A stretch of 13,295 bases of DNA from Chromatiales bacterium (GTDB lineage Bacteria > Pseudomonadota > Gammaproteobacteria > Chromatiales > Chromatiaceae). Location: assembly GCA_024762485.1 (NCBI GenBank), contig JANTHH010000054.1, positions 1 through 13,295 of the forward strand. The letters are read 5' to 3'. Numbering within the stretch: position 1 is the first letter of the stretch; each line of letters opens with the position of its first letter. The notes under the pieces were generated by a model, which was not told the origin of the DNA, did no database searches, and worked only from the letters and a program-made list of their open reading frames with translations. Positions 1 to 7,368 of the stretch are shown one piece after another. The translations under genes and the position numbers were made by a program.

Positions 1-428
1 TTCGGCGCCCAGACGGCAAACAGGATGCCGGCCACGCCGTCGATCTCGTGCGGGTGGGCACCGAGGATGCGGTAGGCATGGCGATGCCGGCCCTCATTGA
101 ACAGGTGCAGGTCGAAGTCGGGAATCTGCGGCGGGAAACTGTAGGGGTCGTGCGCCACGTGCTCGCAATGTCCGCTGTCGCTCCACAACAGCCGGTAGCG
201 CTCCGGTACCGTGCCGGTTGTGCCGCGCCACTCGAACAGGTCGGTGCCGGGCAGGCGCTGCAGGGGCAGGTTGCCCTCGACGATGGACACCTCGCAGGCG
301 TCCGGGATGTAGGCCCGGACCAGGTCCTCGCCGTCCCCTGCCGAATGCTTGCCGAGGACCACGAAGGGATCGTGGTGTCGGGCCTGGTACAGCCGGTCGA
401 GCTCGCTTGTCATCAATTCGTCTTGCAC
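1..428 (-). CDS. glgB: 1,4-alpha-glucan branching enzyme, N-terminal 142 residues (runs off the left edge)
   Basis: GlgB makes the alpha-1,6 branches of glycogen. Only the N-terminal part is in the window; the catalytic barrel lies beyond the left edge. Family landmarks are in the expected order: HHDPF at residues 18-22, DPYSFPP at 94-100, a DFDLHLFNEGRH-type stretch at about 104-115, and GVAGILFAVWAP at 131-142, where the second N-terminal beta-sandwich (CBM48-like) begins. The start is GTG at 428, because AGGAG sits 7 bases upstream of it; the in-frame ATG at 413 is 22 bases from that site. The GlgB identity rests on motif recognition and is strong. No other glycogen gene is visible upstream, where about 400 bases separate it from an unrelated rightward gene, so glgB may start its own transcript. 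Confidence 0.93.
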   Translation of the reverse strand, partial: MQDELMTSELDRLYQARHHDPFVVLGKHSAGDGEDLVRAYIPDACEVSIVEGNLPLQRLPGTDLFEWRGTTGTVPERYRLLWSDSGHCEHVAHDPYSFPPQIPDFDLHLFNEGRHRHAYRILGAHPHEIDGVAGILFAVWAP

Positions 429-751
429 GGTCTGTCTCCTGGGTTCGGGTACGACAGGATCGCCAGCGGGCATGTCGCCGGGATGACAGCGGCAGGTCGG
501 GCCACACACGCACAAACATAGTGCAGATGGCACCGCTGTCACCCTCAATCGGTGCAGCAGGACGGACCGGGCCCTGCTGGCAATCCCATGACAACCAGAG
601 GCGAGATTCGTGCCAGCCGGGAGCCGAAGCGGTCGGGGCTACCCGGTGCTGCCGATATGCGAGGGCCGACGACGTTGCCTGCGATGAGAGGGTTTGGCGG
701 GGCCGAGACCGTGGGATTCATGTGCAAGCCGGTGGTCGGCACAGGGCATTG

Positions 752-778
752 TCAGGATCGTTCAGGCTGGATTCATGC
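752..778 (+). promoter_or_regulatory. Candidate response-regulator operator (direct repeat)
   Basis: TTCAGGC at 761-767 is repeated as TTCATGC at 772-778, an 11-base start-to-start spacing. A weaker TCAGGAT lies at 752-758. Direct half-sites about one helical turn apart are typical of OmpR-family response regulators. The site lies 55-80 bases upstream of the His-rich protein start, a reasonable activator position. The regulator is unknown and the assignment is inference. Confidence 0.3.
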
Positions 779-802
779 GGTGTCACCAGACTGTGACTGT
801 CC

Positions 803-816
803 GCGGGGTACCCCGC
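803..816. promoter_or_regulatory. Perfect 14-bp palindrome just upstream of a ribosome binding site
   Basis: GCGGGGTACCCCGC reads the same on both strands. It ends 5 bases before the GGAG ribosome binding site of the downstream gene. It could be a dimeric repressor site or part of a leader structure. Its function is not known. Confidence 0.4.
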
Positions 817-832
817 CACATGGAGCAAGCCG

Positions 833-1309
833 ATGAAACTGGAAAAGACACTGATGACGATCCTGCTGGCCGCGCTCTCGCTGCCGGCCGTGGCCGGTCA
901 CGACAGCCTGGACAAGGCACACGAACACCACCGCCGAGCCATCGAGAAGGGTATCAAGAGTGGTGCACTGACCCGTCCGGAAGTACGTGTGCTGCGGCAT
1001 GAACAGCGAGAACTGCAGTATCTGGAGCGGGATCTGCGCAGTGACGGAAAGCTCAGGAAATGGGAGCGTCGCTACCTGCAATCCCGTTATGCCGAGTTTG
1101 GCGGGCATGTGCGCGAGTTGAAGCAGAACAAGGTGACCCGCAAGCACCATCATAAGCCGGGCCATCATGACCCGTATCGGTATGACCACCACTATGGTTA
1201 CCAGGACACGGACAAGCACCACAAAAAAGACAGCAACGATGACGAATGGCTGATGTGGACGGGCCTGGGCGTGATGGGTGTGCTGTTGATCGACCAGCTG
1301 AACGACTGA
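833..1309 (+). CDS. Secreted His-rich protein with two EF-hand-like helical repeats
   Basis: This 158-residue protein starts with a typical signal peptide: a Lys/Glu-containing N-terminus, a hydrophobic run over about residues 7-19, and a likely cut after AVA at 19-21. The mature part has two similar helical segments, one around SGALTRPEVRVLRHEQREL (43-61) and one around SDGKLRKWERRYL (70-82). The G-x-L-T/R-x-x-E pattern is common in small proteobacterial periplasmic proteins. Residues 105-131 are His-rich, with HHH at 105-107 and HH at 111, 119 and 129, which suggests metal binding. A short hydrophobic stretch (about 141-154) near the C-terminus could touch a membrane. GGAG lies 7 bases before the ATG. 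No catalytic domain is seen, so a role in metal or envelope stress is inference. Confidence 0.8.
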   Translation: MKLEKTLMTILLAALSLPAVAGHDSLDKAHEHHRRAIEKGIKSGALTRPEVRVLRHEQRELQYLERDLRSDGKLRKWERRYLQSRYAEFGGHVRELKQNKVTRKHHHKPGHHDPYRYDHHYGYQDTDKHHKKDSNDDEWLMWTGLGVMGVLLIDQLND

Positions 1310-1362
1310 GCGCCGTACGGAGGAAACCGGTCGCCATTGTACGAGCGCACAGCGGGGCGAAT

Positions 1363-1378
1363 GTCCGGCCCGCCGGAC
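1363..1378. repeat. GC-rich inverted repeat between convergent genes
   Basis: GTCCGGC (1363-1369) and GCCGGAC (1372-1378) form a near-perfect hairpin in the short gap where a rightward and a leftward gene converge. There is no T-run on either side, so it is not a canonical intrinsic terminator. It might still limit read-through between the two genes. Confidence 0.4.
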
Positions 1379-1416
1379 GCATCGCGGGAGGGCGGGGTGT
1401 CGGCGGGCCGGCTGCG

Positions 1417-1713
1417 CTAGTCGTCCTGGCGTGACAGTTCGAACTCGATGCCGCCGACGAAGCGCACCAGGAGGTTGTAGATCAGGCAGCCGATCGCCAC
1501 CGAGAGATAGCCGAACACCAGGTAGAAGACAGGCATCAGGATGAACATGAAGACCGGGATGTCGACAGGATTGCCCTGTTGATCTGTCGCAGGTGCGGCA
1601 AACAGCATGATCAGCAACATCGGGATGACAAAGATGAGGCTGCTGACCGCCGAGATAACGGCGAAGACCTTGCCGTTCTGGTGGGGCGAGAGTCGCGTGA
1701 TGCGGGTTTTCAT
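1417..1713 (-). CDS. Small two-helix membrane protein ending in a VGGIE-type motif
   Basis: This is a 98-residue protein starting MKTRITRLSP. It has two hydrophobic segments at about 16-40 and 52-80, joined by a short polar loop (TDQQGNPVD). The C-terminal pattern YNLLVRFVGGIEFEL (79-93) matches a widespread family of small uncharacterised bacterial membrane proteins that begin with a conserved 'I-x-x-L/I-S-x-x-x-x-A/G-K-V' segment. The start at 1713 is chosen because GGAGG lies 4 bases upstream; a longer ATG-initiated reading (to 1764) adds 17 non-conserved residues and lacks that support. It follows the leftward diguanylate cyclase gene after a gap of about 200 bases, so it may have its own promoter. 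The function is unknown. Confidence 0.82.
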   Translation of the reverse strand: MKTRITRLSPHQNGKVFAVISAVSSLIFVIPMLLIMLFAAPATDQQGNPVDIPVFMFILMPVFYLVFGYLSVAIGCLIYNLLVRFVGGIEFELSRQDD

Positions 1714-1918
1714 GTGACCTCCATGGTCGCTGGGTCGTCTGTGGATGGGGCGTTGCACGATCATCGCCGTGCACCTCGTGGTGCGTGACTGAGCATACGA
1801 GGATCACCCTGGCAGCACCACACGGCGGGGTAAGACAGGCTGTCGCAGGGAAAGCGCTCGGCACGACGGGGTGAATCCGGGCGGCGCCGACGAGCGAGCC
1901 GGACCTCGCTGCTATCGG

Positions 1919-3142
1919 CTATTTGGCAACGGATACGATAGGCGTCATGTCCGCCAGCGGCCAGCCCACGTCCTTCTCGCAGAGGACGGTCTGGTTTCTG
2001 CCTCCATCCTTCGCCTGGTAGAGCGATTCATCCGCCGCCTTGAGCAGGGCCTCGAGACTCACCAGTGCGGGACCCCTCGCATAGGTGATGCCGGCGCTGA
2101 AGGTGATCTCGAGGGGGGCTTCATCGGCCGTCTCGAAGCGCACACGGCAGGTCTCGCGCAGCCGTTCGATGGTCTGGACGGCCTGCTCCAGGCTGCTGCG
2201 CTGCAGCAGTATGACAAACTCCTCTCCGCCGTAGCGGGCGAACAGGTCGCCCTCTCGCAGGTTGTCGTGAACCAGTGCCGCAAAGCCCTTCAGCACCCGG
2301 TCGCCCATCGCATGGCCGTGATCGTCGTTGACCCGCTTGAAATGGTCGAGGTCGATGACGCACAGCGCCAGGCTGCTGTCCTCCCGTTGCAGTGCGGCGA
2401 GCAACGGGCGGCTGGCCTCGAAAAAGGCCCGACGGTTGAGGGCGCCGGTCAAGGGGTCGATCGAGGCCTGTGCACGCAGCTTCTTGTTGACCCGGTGGTT
2501 GGTCAGCAGGATCAACGACAGCGTGAATACCATGCTCATCACGATACTGCTGTAGATGCAGAAGCGATCGATCAGCAGTGATCCGCTGGGCTGTGACAGG
2601 TCCTCCAGGGCCAGCAGTCCCCGGGTCACCCACACCAGGGAGACCAGGCACATGGCGGCACCGGCCAGGCGGGTGATGGGATTGCGGTCCATCGTCTGGT
2701 GGAACAGCTCCCAGGCGACCAGCAGCGCAAACAGGCCGATCGACAGCCCGGCCATGAAGACCCGCCAGCCGGGCATCTGGGCGCCGGGCAGCAGGATCAG
2801 GGTGAAAATCGCAGCGTAGACCACAATCAGGCGGTAGCTGAATATCGGTTGATGAAAAAAACGCCGCGTGCCCACCCAGGCAAGCATCCAGCCCGCAGCC
2901 GCCACGCCGCTGCCTGTATCGCGGATCATCAGGACCCAGAAGGGGGTGTCGGCACGGGTCGCCCCCCCGGCGGCGAACAGGCCGAGCACGATCAGCAGAC
3001 TGGCGAGCGTCATCAGTCCGCCGGAGACGCCCCAGTCGCGCAGCCCGGGCTCCTCCGGATTCTGTCGCCAGGTCTGCAGCAACGCCGCGGTCTGGATCAG
3101 CAGCGAGGTGAAGAGGATCAGATAGAGTGTCTGGTAGTCCAT
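1919..3142 (-). CDS. Membrane-bound diguanylate cyclase (7-TM sensor plus GGDEF)
   Basis: This 407-residue protein probably makes cyclic di-GMP from two GTP. Residues 1-215 form about seven hydrophobic helices (near 5-24, 43-60, 66-90, 103-121, 128-146, 160-178 and 195-213) with no recognisable ligand domain. The GGDEF domain follows, from DPLTG at 229-233 through IDLDHFKRVND (263-273). The active-site loop RYGGEEF has GGEEF at 305-309, and the domain ends near ADESLYQAKDGGRN (370-383). An RxxD inhibitory site (REGD, 296-299) lies five residues before GGEEF, as in PleD, so feedback inhibition is expected. No EAL or HD-GYP domain is present. The ATG at 3142 has only a weak ribosome binding site. 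The signal it senses cannot be told from sequence. Confidence 0.94.
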   Translation of the reverse strand: MDYQTLYLILFTSLLIQTAALLQTWRQNPEEPGLRDWGVSGGLMTLASLLIVLGLFAAGGATRADTPFWVLMIRDTGSGVAAAGWMLAWVGTRRFFHQPIFSYRLIVVYAAIFTLILLPGAQMPGWRVFMAGLSIGLFALLVAWELFHQTMDRNPITRLAGAAMCLVSLVWVTRGLLALEDLSQPSGSLLIDRFCIYSSIVMSMVFTLSLILLTNHRVNKKLRAQASIDPLTGALNRRAFFEASRPLLAALQREDSSLALCVIDLDHFKRVNDDHGHAMGDRVLKGFAALVHDNLREGDLFARYGGEEFVILLQRSSLEQAVQTIERLRETCRVRFETADEAPLEITFSAGITYARGPALVSLEALLKAADESLYQAKDGGRNQTVLCEKDVGWPLADMTPIVSVAK

Positions 3143-3364
3143 TGTGTGTCCACAGCATCCATTTTGCAGTCACGGTTCGCCAAAGAAAGTTGTTCAATCA
3201 GTATCAGCTTAGACTCTAATCCGCCGAATGCAGGCATTTCTGCCGCTCGTCCGTGGGCCCTGCCGGCATTTCTTGATCCATCAGCCGCTGGCGGGACTCG
3301 TGGCCGGTGGAACGGCGCGGTAGAAGATGCAGGCCGGGAGGGTTGCGCCCACCTCAGCCAGCCA

Positions 3365-4354
3365 TTACTGAAGCGGCGGCAGGCGGCGCTTTACCGCCTC
3401 CGGGAACAGCCCGAGCACGAACGTCCGGCAGGGGTGCCAAAAGGCCGACAACAGCAACAGGGCCGAGCCGATGGCCAAGGCTGTGATGGCGAAGCCCAGG
3501 CTCACCACGCCGAGTTGCTGCAGCAGGGCGCTGAAGGCATACAGGACATAGGCCAGCGCAGATACCATCAGCGCACGGCGGTCGATCGCCAGAGACACCA
3601 AGGCGATGACCACATAGAGCAGTATCACCGTCAGTGCCTGCTCCATCCCGACCTGTCCGCCCCTGACATCCAGCGCAGTGAAGACCGGGTGTACCAGCAG
3701 TGGCGCAGCCAGCAGATGCAGCCAGAATGCCACGTCGGACTTCCGCGTCTGCCGGCCGGGGTCGGCCGCATCCCAGCGCATGGCCAGGGCGAAGACGGCA
3801 AGGCCGGCGATCAGTGCGATGAGAGTGGTCAGGTCTCGGGCCGCAGGGACTGTCTTGAACACCAGGGCGATGGCAAAGGCGACGGCAGCGGCTGTGCCCG
3901 CCGCCACGGTGATGGGGACCCGGAAGCGCCGCCAGTGCAGCCAGGCTGCCGCTGCCGCCAGGGCGCTCGCCAGGATGGTGCCCGTGTCCGAACCCAGTAA
4001 CAGGACGCCGGTGCCGAAAACGCTGCCGACAAAGGCCAGCAGCAGCACGATCGAGGGCAGGGCCATGCGCCGTCGGCGGGTGAAGAACTCTGCCAGCCCC
4101 CACGCCGTGATGGCGGACGCCAGCGCCCCGAGCCAGGGTGTGACGGTAATGCCGATCCAGGCCACCGCGATGAGCATCAGCACAGAGGCGATGACCACGA
4201 AGATGTCGTTGAAGCCGCTGATCAGCCGGAAATGTTCCTCGTCGACAATCGGCGCGGAAGCAGCGTGCGCCACATGGTCACGGAAGGCGCGCACGGCCTC
4301 TTCGGTGAAGATGCCGGCCTCCACCGCCGCATTGAGGTCTTCTTCGCTGTACAT
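3365..4354 (-). CDS. DUF2157-like polytopic membrane protein
   Basis: This is a 329-residue protein with about ten hydrophobic helices. A short soluble N-terminus (SEEDLNAAVEAGIFTEEA and following residues, up to about 45) resembles the start of DUF2157-type membrane proteins. The stretch around FNDIFVVIASVLML opens the first helix, and TRRRRMALPS forms a positively charged turn. I start it at the ATG at 4354 with GGAG 9 bases upstream; a TTG two codons earlier sits only 3 bases from that site. It lies 70 bases downstream of the DUF4202 gene on the same strand and probably shares its transcript. No enzymatic motif is visible and the function is unknown. Confidence 0.85.
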   Translation of the reverse strand: MYSEEDLNAAVEAGIFTEEAVRAFRDHVAHAASAPIVDEEHFRLISGFNDIFVVIASVLMLIAVAWIGITVTPWLGALASAITAWGLAEFFTRRRRMALPSIVLLLAFVGSVFGTGVLLLGSDTGTILASALAAAAAWLHWRRFRVPITVAAGTAAAVAFAIALVFKTVPAARDLTTLIALIAGLAVFALAMRWDAADPGRQTRKSDVAFWLHLLAAPLLVHPVFTALDVRGGQVGMEQALTVILLYVVIALVSLAIDRRALMVSALAYVLYAFSALLQQLGVVSLGFAITALAIGSALLLLSAFWHPCRTFVLGLFPEAVKRRLPPLQ

Positions 4355-4424
4355 GGGCAATCGCTCCGTCGTCGGGTGATGGGTGAGGGCATCATGCCCC
4401 GGCAGGCGGCACTTTGCCCCGTGC

Positions 4425-5033
4425 TCAGCCGATGGCCTTGCGGATCAGCGGCAGCAGCGGTTCCGGCAGCCTCACCGCACCGGACAGGGCGAACTGCTGA
4501 GCGCGCTCGGACATCTTTTTCCAGGTCTTGCGGATGATGTCCAGCCACTTCTCCTCGTCGTATTCGGGGTGCTTCTCGGCGAAGGCCAGCATGTAGTGCT
4601 CGATGAACACCAGATCGATCACGTCCTCCAGCAGCTGGGTCTCGGCGTTCACCTTCAGCTTCCGCTTGCCCACCGCCAGTTTCATGCGCTCGATATCGTC
4701 CTCGCCATAACCGGCCTCGGCCATCAGCGCAGCGGCGGTGTCGGCATGGAACTTGTAGAGGTCGGTGCGCCATTTCAGGTAACCCTGGCGACCTTCCGGA
4801 TAGTCGCTGCGCGGGGATTTCCAGCGTTCGATGTGCTGTGCACGCACCGCGATTTTCATCACGTCGTCGGCATCCGGTGCGTATCGTTCCAGCATCTCGG
4901 ACATGCGGTGCGAGTAGAGCAACTCCTTGGGCCATACCTTGCCGTCGGCATCGGTTTCCTGGTTGGGGTCGGCACTGTTGGCGGCGTCGATCAGGGCGAT
5001 GGCCTTTTTCAAGGCCTGCGGGTTGTCGGTCAT
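4425..5033 (-). CDS. DUF4202 family protein
   Basis: This 202-residue, probably cytosolic, all-helical protein matches the DUF4202 pattern along its whole length. PKELLYSHRMSEMLERYAPDA runs from about 35 to 55, AQHIERWKSPRSDYPEGR from about 65 to 82, GYLKWRTDLYKFHA to about residue 97, and LLEDVIDLVFIEHY from about 134 to 147. Repeated conserved His, Glu and Asp positions (H42, H67, H96, E136/D137, H146) suggest a metal-binding helical fold, perhaps HD-like; this is inference. The start at 5033 is chosen for the AGGA site 7 bases upstream; the frame stays open to an ATG at 5138 but that extension has no family resemblance. It precedes the membrane protein gene by 70 bases. Confidence 0.9.
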   Translation of the reverse strand: MTDNPQALKKAIALIDAANSADPNQETDADGKVWPKELLYSHRMSEMLERYAPDADDVMKIAVRAQHIERWKSPRSDYPEGRQGYLKWRTDLYKFHADTAAALMAEAGYGEDDIERMKLAVGKRKLKVNAETQLLEDVIDLVFIEHYMLAFAEKHPEYDEEKWLDIIRKTWKKMSERAQQFALSGAVRLPEPLLPLIRKAIG

Positions 5034-5231
5034 GGAGGTATCCTCGGCTCGAATCGTCAGCGTGCATTCTAGGGAAGATCGCCGCAGAAAATCACCGCAG
5101 ATCATTATTGGAATCGTCAGTGAACCGGCCGGCGGCATCGCATGCCGTGCAGTACACGGAGAGCATCCTGCAGGCCGGCGCAGCAGCGTGGCCTTAACCC
5201 CGCCGCGCCGTGGAAGGCGAGGACAGGCGAC

Positions 5232-5624
5232 TTATTTCTCTATCGGTTCACCTTCCTCGTCGAGATAGAACTCGTTCAATGCCCGTTCCACCTCGGCCAT
5301 GTGGGTCAGCACCGGTCCGCCGCCCATCATGATGGCGATGCCGCAGACCTCCATGATCTCCTCCACCGTCACTCCGGCACGCTTGCAGGCGCGGATGTGA
5401 AGGCCGATGCAGTAGTGGCATTGCTGGGTCAGTGCCATGCCGAGGGCGATGCGCTCCTTCTGTTTCTTGCCCAGCACGCCCGGTTTCATCGCCTCGGCCG
5501 TGAACTTGTTCACGAGGCCCATCAGCTTGGGCTTGTGCTCTGTGATCAGTTCCAGGCCGCGGTGGGCGTGCTCCAGTATCTTGCGTTCGCTGTCCGAACC
5601 CTTGGGGTGCTTGTTGCTGCTCAT
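5232..5624 (-). CDS. AhpD/carboxymuconolactone decarboxylase-like protein
   Basis: This 130-residue, probably cytosolic, protein has the AhpD-like core. K-K-Q-K-E-R-I-A-L-G-M-A-L precedes a CxxC (C69-H-Y-C72) with His at 76 (CHYCIGLH), followed by GVTVEEIMEVCGIAIMMGGGP. In this superfamily the two cysteines and nearby Glu and His give thiol-based peroxidase or reductase activity, and many members are simply redox proteins of unknown substrate. An AAGGAG site sits 5 bases before the ATG. It appears to be a single-gene unit: neighbours on either side are more than 190 bases away, and a copy of repeat A lies 47 bases upstream of its start. The substrate is unknown; the superfamily assignment is firm. 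Confidence 0.88.
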   Translation of the reverse strand: MSSNKHPKGSDSERKILEHAHRGLELITEHKPKLMGLVNKFTAEAMKPGVLGKKQKERIALGMALTQQCHYCIGLHIRACKRAGVTVEEIMEVCGIAIMMGGGPVLTHMAEVERALNEFYLDEEGEPIEK

Positions 5625-5671
5625 GCCATCTCCTTCGACTGCCCGGTTCGTGGGGTTGTGGAATCGCCCCG

Positions 5672-5774
5672 TGAGATTTCATCAGGCAGATTGTATGCCA
5701 GGGGTTGTCATGGTTGTCGGTTGTCACGGACACCGACTTCCTCTTGCCGGCTTTTGCTTAACAGGTGGGTGTTC
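5672..5774 (+). repeat. Dispersed repeat A, copy 1
   Basis: Bases 5672-5734 match 8398-8460 at 60 of 63 positions. The core contains three GGTTGTC units (5703-5709, 5712-5718, 5719-5725). It is followed by GGACACC (5728-5734), which can pair with GGTGTTC (5768-5774) across a non-conserved loop to make an imperfect hairpin. It lies between the divergent AhpD-like and cytochrome b genes. No transposase is inside it, so it is a small non-autonomous or REP-like element. Confidence 0.85.
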
Positions 5775-5796
5775 ATGTCTTTCTATGTCATTTGAA

Positions 5797-5823
5797 GTGA
5801 TTGCTGGGCCATGGGCCAATCAC
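5797..5823. promoter_or_regulatory. Inverted repeat upstream of the cytochrome b gene
   Basis: GTGATTG (5797-5803) is mirrored by CAATCAC (5817-5823), with a GC-rich centre containing GCCATGGGC. It lies 87 bases upstream of the cytochrome b start and could be an operator for a dimeric regulator. It may instead be the tail of repeat A, since it follows copy 1 closely; it is not present after copy 2. Confidence 0.35.
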
Positions 5824-5909
5824 CTGCCCGGTTGAAAAATTATGGCCGCGCCGGATCGGCACAGGCATAGTGCACTGATTTTCTGACGACGAATTGACAG
5901 GGGCCTGGC

Positions 5910-6563
5910 GTGGCACGTATCGAGAGGATCATGATCTGGGGCGGTTGGCTGCGTGTGAGCCATCTCGCGGTGGGGCTTTCCACGCTGGTCCTGATCGCGA
6001 CCGGCTGGCTGCTTGAGATGGCGCCATCGCTGCAGGCGGATGCGGCAGATTTTCACTATTACGCGGCGAGTGTGCTGATATTCGGCCTGGTGCTGCGCCT
6101 GTTGCTGGCATTTTCGGGCTCACCGGTGGAGGCCTTCAGTGCACTCATCCCCAGGGCCGGGGAATGGCGCACGATGCGCGATACCCTGGTGTTCTATCTC
6201 AGCCTAGCCCGCGCGCCTTTGCCCCGCTGGTATGCCCACAATCCACTGTGGAAACCCGTCTACCTGGTGCTCTACCTGTGCCTGTTGATACTGATCCTGA
6301 CCGGCTGGTTGCGCGATAGTCAGGATCTCCTGTGGGGCTGGTACCTGCCCTCGATGCACGCGATGTTCGCCAGCGTGGTTGCCTGGCTGGCGCTGCTGCA
6401 CGTGCTTGGTGTGATCCTGCATGATTACCGGGGCGATGCAGCCGACATCTCCGGCATCGTCAACGGCTACCGGTATTTCGTCATCGACAACCAACAGATC
6501 AAGGGGTCGGCCCAACCGCTCGCCTCGATCAAGCTGACTGATATCAGCAAGCCTGATCGGTAG
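5910..6563 (+). CDS. Cytochrome b (Ni,Fe-hydrogenase cytochrome b / b561 family)
   Basis: This 217-residue inner-membrane protein has four helices at about 15-35, 52-70, 114-134 and 147-170. Histidines are placed as in the hydrogenase-type cytochrome b family (PF01292-like): H18 in RVSHLAVG, H49 in DFHYYAA, H150 in MHAMFA, and H164/H171 in LLHVLGVILHDY. Such proteins carry two b hemes and pass electrons between the quinone pool and a partner enzyme or cytochrome c. No hydrogenase, c-type cytochrome or other partner is next to it, so the electron partner is unknown. The GTG at 5910 has weak SD support (CAGGGG 6 bases upstream); an ATG at 5931 is an alternative that keeps H18. The next gene converges on it after 78 bases. 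Confidence 0.88.
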   Translation: MARIERIMIWGGWLRVSHLAVGLSTLVLIATGWLLEMAPSLQADAADFHYYAASVLIFGLVLRLLLAFSGSPVEAFSALIPRAGEWRTMRDTLVFYLSLARAPLPRWYAHNPLWKPVYLVLYLCLLILILTGWLRDSQDLLWGWYLPSMHAMFASVVAWLALLHVLGVILHDYRGDAADISGIVNGYRYFVIDNQQIKGSAQPLASIKLTDISKPDR

Positions 6564-6641
6564 CTCCGTATGGGTTGGCTCGGGATGACCCCTTGTCGCC
6601 GACATCAAGGAAACTGTGTTCTGCCCCTGAGTGTTTTACTG

Positions 6642-7088
6642 TCAAAGGCATGCAAGCCCTTCATTCACCAGCACGTAAAGCCATCCGCCAGCGAAGAAAA
6701 GTGGCATGCAAAAGGAAGCAGACCAACCCAGCATAAGCGCCGACCATTTCCGATGACATTCTGGGAAGGCACTTTCATCACCTGTATAGTTCTCACACAC
6801 AGTAAACACGTGGCGCCGATATCTGCACATCGTCAGGATGGCAGCGATGACAGATGCCCATATGGCGAGTGAAGAAGCCAGGCCCACGATTGGGATGACT
6901 GGCTGCACGATTTTATTAAGCGCACCAGATTCGAGGGCTGCAGCAGCAAAAAGAATTGCCTGGGACATAAGTAGCCACTGAATCCTCTGGTTGACCAGGT
7001 CGTCTTCTTTGTCAATTTGGTGGCAGTAACTACTAACCTCTTTGGAAAATGAATTTTCCGTTTCTACGATTGCATCAGAGTTGTCCAT
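6642..7088 (-). CDS. Three-helix membrane protein of unknown function
   Basis: This 148-residue protein has an acidic soluble N-terminus (1-33) and three predicted membrane helices (about 36-54, 62-88 and 116-142). The region RIQWLLMSQAILFAAAAL (35-52) resembles the first helix of several uncharacterised bacterial membrane proteins. A cytoplasmic-type loop RYRRHVFTVCENYTGDESAFPECHRKW (89-115, cut here by a non-conserved middle) separates helices two and three. The start has GGAG 10 bases upstream, slightly far. The gene is visibly less GC-rich than the left half of the window and begins the accessory stretch in which all genes are leftward. I do not recognise a function; a SLATT-like or similar effector membrane domain is possible but unproven. 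Confidence 0.7.
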   Translation of the reverse strand: MDNSDAIVETENSFSKEVSSYCHQIDKEDDLVNQRIQWLLMSQAILFAAAALESGALNKIVQPVIPIVGLASSLAIWASVIAAILTMCRYRRHVFTVCENYTGDESAFPECHRKWSALMLGWSASFCMPLFFAGGWLYVLVNEGLACL

Positions 7089-7368
7089 GAATGCGCTACT
7101 CCGTTCGGAGTGAAACCGGGGGTTGCAATGGGTTTTGAACGTACCCTTGGTCAGGATTATTTCCGGTTTAGTTATAAGACTGACAAGAGTTACGAGCTCT
7201 TTGTCCCTTTCTGCATCCGCGAATTTTCACTTCCCCTGTTGGGTGATGGTCCACTGTTTCTTGAAGAACTTGTACTCTGGCTTAATAAATCGATCAGTTT
7301 GATCATTTGCAGCTTAAAGTCAATATAAAACCCATTGTTGTATTTTTTTCATTACCCAAAGGTTTTCG
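7089..7368. other. AT-rich gap without a convincing gene
   Basis: This stretch of about 280 bases is AT-richer than its surroundings. It separates the transglutaminase-like gene from the three-helix protein, both leftward, and probably holds the latter's promoter. A rightward 72-codon frame starting at GTG 7110 crosses it but encodes nothing I recognise. No repeat or RNA gene was seen. Confidence 0.5.

Larger units (their letters stand above)
429..832. other. Divergent intergenic region between glgB and the His-rich protein gene
   Basis: About 400 bases contain no ORF that I would accept. Open frames cross it on both strands, as expected in GC-rich DNA, but none has a ribosome binding site together with a recognisable protein. 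It must hold the promoters for glgB (leftward) and the His-rich protein (rightward). The only structure I can point to is near the right end: spaced TTCA-type repeats and a palindrome, listed separately. Confidence 0.6.

Noticed and set aside
773..1864. Long minus-strand frame of 363 codons
   Set aside because: It overlaps, on the opposite strand, the well-supported His-rich secreted protein and, in another frame, the small membrane protein. Its translation is low-complexity and has no domain.
2699..4000. Rightward 433-codon frame
   Set aside because: It runs antisense across the diguanylate cyclase and the polytopic membrane protein. Its Gln/Arg/Gly-rich translation is typical of a shadow frame in GC-rich DNA.
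5703..5725. GGTTGTC iterations as a CRISPR array or plasmid-type origin
   Set aside because: There are only three 7-base units with no spacer structure, and no cas or replication initiator gene is nearby. They are an internal part of dispersed repeat A.
5142..5795. Rightward 217-codon frame
   Set aside because: It is antisense to the AhpD-like gene, with its CxxC motif and ribosome binding site, and its end lies inside repeat A.
7110..7328. Rightward 72-codon frame in the AT-rich gap
   Set aside because: The GTG start has no clear ribosome binding site, the product resembles nothing known, and it stands alone against the direction of all neighbouring genes.
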